DNA of 64,000 bases from Numida meleagris (Eukaryota > Chordata > Aves > Galliformes > Numididae), in the NCBI RefSeq assembly GCF_002078875.1, contig NC_034409.1, positions 62,459,874 through 62,523,873 of the forward strand, in the 5' to 3' direction. A program made the position numbers and the translations under genes. Each line of letters opens with the position of its first letter. Position 1 is the first letter of the stretch. Under the pieces are notes generated by a model. That model searched no databases. It was given only the letters and a program-made list of their open reading frames with translations, and was not told the DNA's origin. This document shows, one piece after another, positions 28,801-39,026 of the stretch.

Positions 28801-31800
28801 AGGGGAAGAAGCAAAGCAGTGCCTGCCGCAGCAGGGGCCTAATACCTAACCCAAAGACTGATAATACCGCAAGTCGTACAGGTACAGCAACAGATAGCAG
28901 ACATTCAGATCATTTTTCTTCCAGCTATTTTAACTCCTCTAATGACTGGTACAGATGATATCTGTACCTTGTGACAGATAAAAAGTCATGCACTACATGT
29001 TGAGCTGGATAACACCTGACATTCAAAGTACCCATCATTTTGAGGGAATATCCAAAAAGAAGTGAGGCAAGCAGGTCAGGGAGGTGATTCTGCCCCTCTT
29101 CTCTCTGCTGGTGAGGCCTCGCCCAGAGTACTGCATCCAGATGTGGAGTACTCAGTACAGGAGAGATGTGGATCTGCTGGAGCATGTCCAGAGGGACACA
29201 AAAATGATCCCAGGGATGGAACACTTCCCCTGCAGGGACAGGCTGATAGAGCTGGGGCCATTCAGCCTGGAGAAGAGAAGGCTCTGGGAAGACCCGAGAG
29301 TGGCATTTCAGTACCTAAAGGGGGGGTATAAGAAAGAAAGGGACAGACTCTTCAGCAGGGTCTGCTGTGATAGGACAAGAGGAAATAGTTTCAAACTAAA
29401 AGAGGGGAGATTTCGGTTGGATATAAGGAAAAAGTTTTTTACAATAAGGGCAGTGAAGCGCTGGAGCAGGTTGCCCAGAGATGTGGTAGATGCCCCATCC
29501 CTGGAGACACTCGAGGTCAGGCTGGACCTGATCTACCTGTGGGTGTCCCTGTTCACTGTAGGTGGGTTGGACCAGATGGCCTTTAAAGGTCTCTTCCAAC
29601 TCAAACAACTCTATGGTTCTATGGTTCAGCGAATCTATGTTTTTTTGATCTTGGAGTAAAGAGAATTAGAAAAGCAAGCATGATGGTTTTTATATCCTAA
29701 GAATTGCACTCTGTTACACAGGAGTATTCTTAATTCAAAGTAGGCTAATACATTACTCCTGCAGACCATATATTCTCCCAAGCATCTTTAATGCATGTAA
29801 AATATTTTGACACCTACACATCTGTTCACCGGGCAGTCTCCAGGAGATGCCAAGACCACCACCATTGTAACTTGTAACCTGTAACTTTCCCCAGTACCTT
29901 CTTTTTATCAAAATGTGCCAGATTACATGGGCAGAGAGGAAATGTTTGAGAACCAGAAATCTTTTCCTCCTTTCCACTGAAACAAACCTGGCATCCTTTG
30001 ATAGAAGTTACTGTTTTTTAATAGCGTTTGGTGTTTGAAGTCTCCCTCCCACAGACGTAATCTGGACCAGACCCATAAACGAAGACATGGGACATCCTTT
30101 TTCATCCCTCCATCCCAACCATACAATGGAGCCGACTCCCCAGCACCTGCCTGCTGGCTGCCGCTCCCCTCCCTCGGGGCCCTATTCCTGCAGCTGTGGT
30201 TTCATTTCTTCTTCACTCAGCTAATTTCTTTGCTGGGAACTATTTCAGAAACATAATTGTACATAAGCAAAGATACTTGGATCATGCTGAGGATGAGCTT
30301 TGAAATGTCAGCCAGTCAGAAAATTCACAGCACCTTCAGCTTTGCCCTCCTATGCATTACAGTGGGGTCACTACTGCGCTATCACACAAGGCTGACATCC
30401 CCAGATAAGTCCAGCGAGCAATGTGACTTGGCAGAGAAGCGCTGCCGTGCCCAGGGAGGCACAAGGGTGATGCTCTGTGCTGCTATGGCTTTGCAGCTCG
30501 GGGAAGGATACTGGAGCATCACCCCAGAACTGGGGGCATCTGTAAGGAGCTCATCCACTGGTGGCTTCCAGTGAGACAGTGTGCTGGAAGAGATGCGGCA
30601 TGGGAAGAGCCAAGCACCTTGGCAAGCTTCTGGGAAAGCAGATGTGGCAGTGCTCCCTGCTGTCATTACCCCAGCCCTGGCCGAAGGGCAGCTCCCCACC
30701 ACCTCGTGCCGTTTTAAACTCGAGCTGTACGGACTAGAGGTTGTTTACCCAGCCTGTGCTCTTGGGTTATAAATCCTCACACCACCCTGCTCCTAAAAGC
30801 ACATCAATCAAGTAACGTTTTTTTATAATCCCCTTTCCTTTGAGACCGATTATTGATCCCTATAACTGCTGAAGATTTATGGTGCAGTGCTGACCCAGCC
30901 TTGATAACCCGATAATCTCCTAAGGGTTCGAGCTGATAATTTTTCGCCATGAGGAGCTCATGCAGATGAAGCAAAGCTTCATAAAGACACTTTTGCTTGT
31001 TTTCCAGAATGGACCCCAGCCAGTGATCAGGTGCAGACTACAAATAGCCTTCCATGTCATGTCATATAGGCAGTGAACGATGCTATTGCGATGCGTATGC
31101 CCAAAGGGGCACAGCGAAAACAATCAGCTCAGGATTATTCATTTTCAACCACGTTTTTGCTTTTCTCTTTTCCTGCTCTTTTCTAACTGTTTTGCTTTCT
31201 TGAACTATATAATGCAAAAGTGAATGGTTCGTTGTCTTGTTTTTAAAGAGCATCTTTTTCCTGCTTCTGTTTCTTTCCTCCATGGGTAATTATACCCCGC
31301 TCCTCGCCATAGTATCTGAATGTCTTCCAGTGGTGCATTAAATAGAGTGGCTAACATCTGTCACATGTGGCTCATTCTCTTTCTGTCTCTCTCTCTTCCC
31401 CTTTTTTCTCCCCAAGGGGAGACTTGTACAGAGAGTGGAGTGCTTTGTTTCTCTGGTGGGGTTTTGTGTACACTTTTTGTGTGTGTCTCCTGCCCTATTT
31501 TCCTTGAGATAAGGCAGTGGAGGGCACAGAGGGGAGGTGATGGAGGTCTGCTGGCGCCCAGGGGATTCTCCCGCAGCTCGAGCCGCATGTCAGCTTGCTT
31601 GCAGATGACTTCATCCTTGCGACAGGGAGCTGTGCCGCGGGGCATGGCCCCCACCCTCGGGCAGGGGGGGGTTCACAAATATCTGGCATGTCAGCGCCGC
31701 TTCCCTTAAATATCTGGGGGCATGCCCATTGTCAGCCCTCGCTTTAGAGATCGTGGTGATCGTGTTGCTTTTTGAGGAAAAAAAATGGCATTCTCCTGTA

Positions 31801-34800
31801 TCTTAATTGATTGACAAGTAAATAAGTGAGGATTCTTTGAAACCTCAAAGTAAAATTTCCAGCCTTTCTCTGTCTCCAAACCCGTGGTGTCTTGACTGTC
31901 CCGGCAGCATCCTTTTGGAAGCTTACCAGTAACGGGATACTCTCAGGTCTTGGCCCATACGACTTGTGTTTTGGATGTGAATGACAAAACCTTCTTTTGA
32001 GGCAAACAGGCTTCCAATGCGCATATAAATGTACATGTGTATGTGGATATCTATCTGTAAATGTACACAAAAATACGAACAGCAGAAATGTCACGTGGCT
32101 TCCTCCCACCCTCTTGCCTTCCTGGACAGGAATGTGGGAAGGTAAGAGAGGTGCAGAGCAGCCTCTGGGAAACATTCTCCCTATTCCTTCACATTTGCTG
32201 ATCCGTGCTATCCTGTAGGAGAACCCTTCCCAGCTGCCATGCTCCCTAGATAGCTCTTTGAAAGCACCCAACTATCCATCCGTTCCTCCCTCTGACATCT
32301 GCTTTCCCTCAGCTTGTCAGTGCTCAAGGGCAAAGAGGAGCACAGGAAGAGAGGTAGCCTGGGATGCACATGTTCGAAAGGCTGGGAGGGTTTCCAGGAA
32401 CTGAGAAGCAGAACAGATTGGGGCCAGTTCCTGGCTAGAGACCTATTTTCAGGCGGCCAAAAACATTCCTAACCCTCAGACTAGTGCCCAGGGATAAGAT
32501 CAAAATAAGAGGGGACGTGCCTCAGTGCGGCTGTTGTTCCTGTGCTTGCTCATTATGTGCAGTGACTCCTTTGCAATTTTGCGATGAGCACAGAAATGCG
32601 AGAAAGGAAGAACACTGTAAATCCAAGCACCCAGGATGTAGGAGATCCACGTTTGTATTTGGCTGTGGCACCCATTTGCTGAAGACAATCACTTCATTGG
32701 TCTTTGCCTTGGTTTCCCCTTCTGCCCTTTGTGAGACCTTTGCAGTACAGAATGCCTGGCTGATAGCCTCAGCCAGGAGGGGATGTCAGGCTATGTAAAT
32801 ACAACTACACCCAAATACAATTCATGAGTTGGTCTACACAATGGTCTGAGATACCCAGAGCAATTGTTTGTGCTTTAAAAAAGTGGAGCTGTTTTGACAT
32901 CCAATCTCTTGCACATTATTTATTGGTCTTCTGGCGCGGCTGAAGACTGTTGGTGCCATGGACTTTCCTCATCACTCCCAGAAGAAATGGAAGGAATGGG
33001 GAACCAGTTTTCTCTTTGGAAGATGTGAATACATGACTTCTCACTGGATCTTATTTTATCCACCATGAATCAGGGCAGTACAGCCTCAGGATGTGGAAGG
33101 CTGGGAGCCCTGAGCCTGGCACTACCTTCTCCTTCCATTCTGGAAAGAGGCCAAGACCTGTGTAGGACAGGAGCTGACCTGATAGCTCCTCGGCCTCCAG
33201 CCTGACCTCCTTCTCATGCTGCAGCACAGAGCCCCACAGCTTCCATGCGGAGGGGTATGGACCTAGGAGGTCTCTATTTAGAAGCACATGTGCACACCCT
33301 CTCACTGCAGGGCACTACAGTCAAAACCATGAAGTCTCACTTAGGAAGTGACATAATTAGGGTCACCTGTGTCAACTTAATCCACTTTCCCCTTGTGTGC
33401 CATCTCCACAATACTGTCTTCAACTACATTGTACCACACACTATTTTTTTGCACGGGACTCCAGTCTCCTGGAGCCCAGCAGACAGTAGTGCTCCCTGAC
33501 TATCTCACAACTCAGTATTTCTCTTTGTCCTCATCACTCACTGTTTGCCTTCATGCATTATTTAGTGCATGCTATCCAGCCCCCAAACACAACACAGAAC
33601 CACACGTCCCCCCTGGCCTTTCAGCAGGGCTTTGTCACAGGATGAACAACCCCAGGATGGGGAAATCAGGCTTGGTCTTCCTGTTACCATGTCTGCAGGG
33701 TGAGCCAGGCCATTCCCACCCACCTGTAAGTCATTAAATATGAGGTGGTTTCTGGGCAGTCCGCTCACACCTGGTCCTGATAAAAGGCTGACAGCAGGGA
33801 GGGGGCTCTTGCAGAATAGTGAATGATGCTTGGAGGTGCAGGCTGGGCCATGAGCTCCCAGATGGCTATGGGAGGCCTGACCTGGAGGAGAGGAGCTCTG
33901 CTAGCAGAGGGTGTGCTGGCAGGTACAGAACCTGTGTACAGGGTTCGTTGACTCAACCAGTGCCCTGTCTGAGACCTACCTCCTTTTCTGGGGACAGGCA
34001 TGCCTCCATGCCTGAGATCTCTCTTGAGACTGAGTGTCTCAGTTGCCTGCCCTCCTCATGGTTACCTCAGTGGGTGAGGTGAGGTCCTTCCCCATGGAGC
34101 CCTGTTCCCTGCTGGAAGCACATCCAGCTTGGGTGCTGAGGGAGAGTGGGGCAGGTCACGTAAAGCAACTTAAACCACTGACTTCAATCTGTCTGTACAA
34201 CAGACCAAAGTAGAGGTGCAACAGAAAACTTCAAAGTTAGTAGCTTCTAATTCTGGTGTTCTTAGAATCATAGAATTATTAAGGTTGGAAAAGCCCTCTA
34301 AGATCATCTAGTCCAATTGTTGACCCATCATCACCATGACCACTAACCATGTCCCTCAGTGCCACATCCACACGGTTCTCGAACACCTCCAGGGATGCTG
34401 AACCCACCACTTCTCTGGGCAGCCTGTTCCAATACCTCACCACTCTTTCTTAGAATAATTTTTTTCCTAATATCTGATCTGAACCTCCCCTGAGGCAACT
34501 TGAGGCTGTTACCGCTCATCCTCTTGCTGCTACCTGGGAGAAGAGGCCAACACCAACCTCACTACAACCTCCTTTCAGGGGAGGTGTAGGGAGCGATAAG
34601 GTCTCCCCTGAGCCTTCTCTTCTCCAGACTGAGCAATCCCTGTTCCTTCAGCTGTTCCTCATAAGAGCTGTGCTTTTGACCCTTCAGCAAACTCATTGCC
34701 CTTCTTTGGACACACTCCAGGGCCTCAACGTCTTTCTTGTTCCTTTGCTTAATGCTTTGAGTTCTTTGCCATTTGCTTGTTATGTACACACAGCTTGAAA

Positions 34801-37772
34801 TAGAGTCCCCTGCTTTCAGAGCGACAAGTAAATGGGGAAACTGGACCAGAACAATCCTGTTGGCCGTGCAATGCCACCATGAAGCACCCACACCTCCTGC
34901 TTGCTCACCTGTCATCAAACTCAGTCACATTACGCAGCTGTTTTCGGTATGTCTCCAGCAAAACCCACTGGGAGCACTGGGCCGGAACTGGGTGAGGAGG
35001 GTGAGGCTTGGAAAAGTGAAACCGAACAGTGCCCGTGTGGGTGAAGCAGATATAGCAGTCAGGGAGATAGGTGGCATTGTACACCAGCCAGTCCACGCTC
35101 AGCATGGCATAGTCGTGCAGGTGGAGGACAGCACCTGGGGAGAGGGAAAGCAAGCCGAATGAGATGATGTTTTGGGGGAAGAGGAAAGGAGGCTTAACAT
35201 CATGAGGGCTTGAGTTTGCCCATTTGGGGGCATATGGAAGTGCTTCCAGATGGTTGTGGCTGACCTCTCCCAGCACAGACAGTGCTGCCTTCCCTCCCTG
35301 CGCTGAGGATGCTCACATGAGATATGGGCAGGCAGAGCTTGACAGCTCCCTGGCAGCAAAGGGCAAGAGGAGCAACAGGGAGCTCGGCTTCCCCACTGTG
35401 ACAGAAAGTGTTCTTTCAGGCTGGCTTCGCTGAGAGCTGGCTTGGGCCCTACTGACTGAAAGAGGAGCTTTTGCAGCAGGCAGCAGTTCACAAGGTATGC
35501 TAGACAGGAGGCAGGCCTGGGGCAAGCCTCTGTATCTCAGCTTTGTGACTGCCAGCCTCAATCCTTGCATCTAGTCTGTGTCTCTCCCTTCATCTCTATG
35601 GAACTCTGGCATACATCAAAATCATAGACCGCGACACTGTGGGGAACTGCCATCAGATGCACTTCCCTTATCAAATGAATGCTTGCTTGTGTTGTGCATC
35701 TGCTGCTGGCCAGCACCATGGGCTTTTGGCATGCTCTGCTACTGTGCAGCATGTTGGCAACTGCCAGCCTTCCTGGCACAGGAGGCTTCTGCGTGCTCAC
35801 CTTCCTCAGCCCATCCATTTGTTTTGGTGACATCTCTTTTTGCAGAGACTTCTTATGCTAATGGTGTTTGAAATAAACTTCCCCTTTGTAAAGGGAAGAA
35901 ATGTTGAGCTGAAGTCTTACAGACATGTGCTCCATTAGTCTAGAGGAGATGTTATTGTCTAAATAGTTTTGATGCTTTACTAAGGAGCAAAGGGAGAACA
36001 TGAGTAGTGGGAACAAAGGCCGGTAAGCATGCAACATTGGACAAATTGAAATGTCAGGACTCTAAACTGTAGTAAACTGATTATAATATATACATAGCCT
36101 CTATAATCCCGCACTATAGAGGGTCTGACAGCTAAGATGCTGAACAACTGCAGCTACTGCTCTCATCAGAGCGACAGAACATGCATGCCACAGCTGTCTA
36201 GATCCTCCTGCCACTTACAGTGCTGCCCTTTTTTCCTGTGTAAGGAGCAAAAGGAATGGCAATAGTGCTTGAAACAACAGTAATTCCTAGGGGTTCTGAT
36301 CAAGGCTGAGGTCCTACTCGAGCAATTACAAGGATGTGACTTTGAGCCTAAAACCTACAGTTCCTGCAAAGATTGAGAACCTATTTTACTGTATCATGGA
36401 TTGAAAGATGTTAGATTTTTGTTTTGGTTCTTCCTTTGCGTCAAAGATACTCCACTTGAGGCAAAAAGATGCCAACTTTTATATTCCTTACTACTCAATT
36501 CAGCAGTGAAGAGATGAAAGCAACTCTGGCATCCCAATCTCTTATGGTAACTGCTCAGGATGTTGCAAGCCAAGGAGCCTCATCCCACACAGGACAGTGG
36601 GAGGGAGACGCTGGGTGGTGAGCAGATAGCTCCTATCACCCATGCACCAGTGTCACCGCCTGCCAAATGAAAAACAAATCTGACCGCCAAGTCCTTCCAA
36701 GTGAGTCACCAACCTGTATCCAGGCAGCCACATGGGCATGGTCATGGGACTCTACATCTAAAAAGGGACCTTCTGGAATGGTGGACATGTTCACAGTTGT
36801 AGAGGTATAGGCAACTTTCACTGCAACTGTCTCTTATCTTTAGTTAAAGAAGGCATTTTGTTCAATGCTTCCATACTGAACCAGAGATGCAGAGGGAAAA
36901 AGCAGCCAGCTAGGAGCCAAGGGCTTTCTCCAGCAATTACTTTGACCTCTCCACTGAGCTGTCAGCAGCTCAGAGAAGTGGAGATATTGGGCTTGCTGGT
37001 GCCCAGCGTCAGTGGTTTGAATTTCCACTCAGCTGCAATATCTTCTCCTCCTTTTCAGTACGACCCAGAGTACTGAGCATGTTTGGTTGGTAGCAAGTCT
37101 GTTGTGTCTGTGTGAAAAAAGGACTGTGTTGATCATGGATGTCTGTGATGTCTTCATCTTAACTTCCTCTGCCCTTTCCTTGCCTTTGAAAGGCTGAAAG
37201 ATCCATATTGCAAGTTATGGTGAATGCTACAATAGCTGGAAATGAGCATTCATGCAATCTAGCCACCTCTTCCTCTCCCCCTACCCCCAGCTGAGAGGCA
37301 GGGCTCCTCCTGCTACCCAGCCAGCACTATTCCCAGCTCTGGGAAGCCCATCTGCAATCAAAGCTCTGCTGCATCCCACGCTCTGTCCCAGCTCTGGCAC
37401 AGAAAGCAAAAGGCAAGAAGAGGACAAGTATGATGAGCAATCGTTAAGCCCAAGCCTACCTTTTGGCATGCGCTTCAGGATGCTGAACACCGTGCTCTGC
37501 TCAATGAGGCTTTTTGCCCGAAAGAAGTGCATGCTCGGAGGGAACTGCCCTGCGTTCAAGGCTGCTGTGACCTCCTTCTTCTTGAGACTGATGAGCTTCG
37601 TGCTGAGCTGCTGCTCTTGGGTGCTCAGCAGCAAATTGCCACCTGTCAGTCTGGCTTTCTCCTCCTGCATGAAGGAGTCTCGGTCCTCCCAGAGCGGGGT
37701 GGGAAGGCAGAGGGAAGCCAAGCTGAGGAGAAGGCATGCCAGCCTTATGCCTTGCCCAGATGGAGGCTTCAT
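22744..37772 (-). CDS. ADA2: ADA2 (CECR1), secreted adenosine deaminase 2, complete coding sequence in nine exons
   Basis: Nine minus-strand exons join in frame with GT-AG junctions to encode 513 residues. ADA2 belongs to the ADGF family and converts extracellular adenosine (and deoxyadenosine) plus water to inosine plus ammonia. It acts as a secreted glycosylated dimer made mainly by myeloid cells. The start is the ATG at 37772-37770, opening a signal peptide ([20 protein letters not shown]). Zinc and catalytic residues are all present: His109 and His111 (LHLHD), His355 and Glu358 (HAGET), His383 (RIGHG), Asp440/Asp441 (SPDDP). The ADA2-specific receptor-binding insertion (exon 34909-35134) keeps its Cys pair (DCYICF...AQCSQW). 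N-glycosylation sequons include NATY, NVTE, NLTL, NKSW and NTSR. No frameshift or in-frame stop is seen, so an active enzyme is expected. Rodents lack ADA2; this bird keeps it. Confidence 0.97.
23717..23919 (-). CDS. ADA2: ADA2 coding exon 8 (Asp-Asp motif)
   Basis: 203 bases encoding [60 protein letters not shown]. Asp440 is the zinc ligand. The acceptor is ACCAAG|GTGTTG and the donor is ATAAA|GTAAGT. Confidence 0.96.
24766..24923 (-). CDS. ADA2: ADA2 coding exon 7 (catalytic His383)
   Basis: 158 bases encoding [42 protein letters not shown]. The acceptor is CTGTTCAG|ACTGGC and the donor is AACCAG|GTATGT. His383 is the conserved catalytic histidine. Confidence 0.96.
25674..25782 (-). CDS. 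ADA2: ADA2 coding exon 6 (HAGE motif)
   Basis: 109 bases encoding [15 protein letters not shown] and [10 protein letters not shown], with zinc ligand His355 and catalytic Glu358. The acceptor is TCCCCAG|GTTGGC and the donor is ACAG|GTAAGC. Confidence 0.96.
25929..25955. repeat. (GTTT)n microsatellite in ADA2 intron
   Basis: T-run followed by four GTTT units, about 165 bases from the 26122 end of ADA2 coding exon 5. Confidence 0.9.
26122..26212 (-). CDS. ADA2: ADA2 coding exon 5
   Basis: 91 bases encoding [20 protein letters not shown] and [10 protein letters not shown]. The acceptor is CTCTTCAG|GATGCT and the donor is GACTTG|GTAACT. Confidence 0.95.
26531..26560. repeat. (GTTT)n microsatellite in ADA2 intron
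   Basis: A second GTTT array, same orientation as the one at 25929, on the other side of ADA2 coding exon 5. Confidence 0.9.
27217..27344 (-). CDS. ADA2: ADA2 coding exon 4
   Basis: 128 bases encoding [20 protein letters not shown], then [20 protein letters not shown]. The acceptor is GCCCACAG|GTGTAC and the donor is CACAG|GTAGAA. Confidence 0.95.
28491..28701 (-). CDS. ADA2: ADA2 coding exon 3
   Basis: 211 bases encoding residues 181-250: [56 protein letters not shown]. The acceptor is TTCTGCAG|CTTGCT and the donor is CTCCG|GTATGT. Confidence 0.96.
29074..29628 (+). mobile_element. CR1 LINE 3' fragment with open ORF2 C-terminus
   Basis: Plus orientation, antisense to ADA2, in the intron between coding exons 2 and 3. 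It starts with the CR1 block AGGGAGGTGATTCTGCCCCT and ends in TCTATGGT octamers. One frame reads through the ORF2 C-terminal region: [66 protein letters not shown]. No stop interrupts it, so this is a less decayed copy than the one at 16454. Confidence 0.95.
30895..30942. promoter_or_regulatory. Cluster of GATA motifs in ADA2 intron
   Basis: Three GATAA cores within about 35 bases (TTGATAACC, CCGATAATC, CTGATAATT), with a further CGATTATTGATCC nearby at about 30846. A possible hematopoietic-type enhancer element. Only motif content is seen. Confidence 0.25.
34264..34738 (-). mobile_element. CR1 LINE 3' fragment
   Basis: Minus orientation, starting with AGAATCATAGAATTATTAAG (reverse of the octamer tail) followed by the conserved 'CTGGGCAGCCTGTTCCAATA' block. 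It lies in the ADA2 intron about 170 bases beyond the coding exon 2 donor, in the same orientation as the gene. Confidence 0.95.
34909..35134 (-). CDS. ADA2: ADA2 coding exon 2 (zinc His pair and receptor-binding insertion)
   Basis: 226 bases encoding residues 105-180. It has [10 protein letters not shown] with zinc ligands His109/His111, then [37 protein letters not shown]. The acceptor is CTCCCCAG|GTGCTG and the donor is GACAG|GTGAGC. Confidence 0.96.
37460..37772 (-). CDS. ADA2: ADA2 coding exon 1 (signal peptide and N-terminal dimerisation region)
   Basis: The exon proper starts at 37785 after acceptor CACACCAG|GTGCAG, leaving 13 bases of 5' UTR before ATG. It encodes residues 1-104 and the first base of Gly105, including [17 protein letters not shown] and LKRMPK. 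The donor is AAAAG|GTAGGC. An upstream noncoding exon is therefore expected. Confidence 0.95.
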
Positions 37773-38699
37773 CTTGGAGCTGCACCTGGTGTGCAAGGGA
37801 AATCAATGTCTTAGCACAAGGCAGAAGCAACATCTTAGCAGCAACCCACTGAGACGTGAAACTGCTGGTCTGTCCTGCAGGAGCAATGGGTTAATTGGAT
37901 GCTCAGTGCTGGGGGAGCATCTGGTAGTGATGTCCCCTTTACACAGGGGCTGCGTTCGTATGTTCCCCTGCAATGCTGCTTGCTCGTGGCAAGACGGCGC
38001 ACAGGGCAGAGAGGAGAGGCTACTCCCAGGATCAGGCAACGCATCACACAGACCTGTGGTCCAGGGAAGGCCCAGACATGGAGCTGGGGGTTGGTAAGGT
38101 GGGGATGCTGGCTGGAAAACTGTGCGGAGCCCCTCAGAAGAAGGAGTGTGGGGGACAAGGTGCCCGAGGGACTTCTGTGATCACATGGGGTGCACCAAAT
38201 CACAGAGCTGATTGGGTGCTAGCTCCCCGCAGCTAGGAGAAGGCCTTGTTGCAACCCTGTTGGAGGGGTTAATTTACAGGTGGAAACCCCACTGCAGCCC
38301 CAGAGGCACGTCCCTTCCTTGCGATCTCCAAGGAAAGAGAATGGGAGGGAGCCCACGGGAGCAGCAAGAGATCACAGGCAACAGGCACATGTGAACTCAG
38401 AGAACTCTGCCCTTCCCAAAAAAAGCTCAGCTGCAACATAATCCGTCAGCACCAGGCGCCGGTGACCCTCTGCACCCATCCCTCCACACCAAAGCAGGCT
38501 GGGGGAAGGCTGAGTATTTCAGAGCGGATCCGTGTGCATCCCGCGTTACCTCCCCACACACACACGGGGCCCTGCGTCTCCTCCAGCCCTGCTCCCACTG
38601 GGGCTCCTCAGCCCCACGAGCAGCCGCACCGTGGGCCTGGCTCCGAACCAAGGCAGGAGCCATCCCCAGAGGCACCACCTCGTCCCTGGGCTGACTCAC

Positions 38700-38910
38700 G
38701 CAGGGCAGCTCTCCGCTCCTCGCACCCCACAGTGGGGTTGTGGTCTCTCCGGCGAGCTGGCGGGGCCCAGACGAGCAGCGGGCTGCGTCCCGGCGAGTCA
38801 CCGCGTGCACAGTTCCTCTTCCTGTGTGCAGTTTCAGCTCACTCAGCTTTTATTTATCCGCGCCCCACCCGCTGTGTCCCTGTGCTTCATGAATATATAA
38901 AGAGGAGGAG
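38700..38910 (-). promoter_or_regulatory. ADA2: Candidate ADA2 promoter and noncoding exon 1
   Basis: On the minus strand a TATA-like CGGATAAATAAAAG (38860-38847) is followed about 30 bases on by a possible start region, tandem ETS/PU.1-like GGAA cores (38823-38812), and a strong donor CTGC|GTGAGT with exon end at 38700. A CACCC box lies at 38861-38870. This would give a noncoding exon of roughly 120 bases spliced to 37785, matching the ADA2 gene layout of a noncoding first exon. Start site and donor use are inferred; another donor (GGAG|GTAACG, about 38548) is possible. Confidence 0.35.
38893..38902 (+). promoter_or_regulatory. Plus-strand TATA box ATATATAAAG
   Basis: A good TATA match followed by GC-rich sequence (GGAGGCGGCGGCGGAGG), directed away from ADA2 and about 35 bases from the minus-strand TATA-like element. 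It could drive a divergent noncoding transcript. No downstream ORF supports a protein gene. Confidence 0.35.
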
Positions 38911-38996
38911 GCGGCGGCGGAGGTCAGCGGAAAGCGGGGCGCAGGCGGGAGGCAGGCTGAGTGCCGCGCGTTAACGCCAGCGCTGTTTAACAACGC

Positions 38997-39026
38997 TTTT
39001 TTTTTTAATCTGAGAAAAAAAAAAAA
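38997..39026. repeat. T-run / A-run inverted repeat
   Basis: Ten T bases (38997-39006), the spacer AATCTGAG, then twelve A bases (39015-39026). It can fold into a hairpin in single-stranded form. Confidence 0.8.

Noticed and set aside
29084..29659. 191-codon plus frame as a host gene
   Set aside because: It is the ORF2 C-terminal region of a CR1 element.
31660..31680. G-run GGGGGGG as a G-quadruplex
   Set aside because: There is a single G run without three further spaced runs close enough to support a quadruplex.
37252..38097. 281-codon plus-strand frame
   Set aside because: It lies antisense over ADA2 coding exon 1 and its flank, with no similarity or domain pattern.
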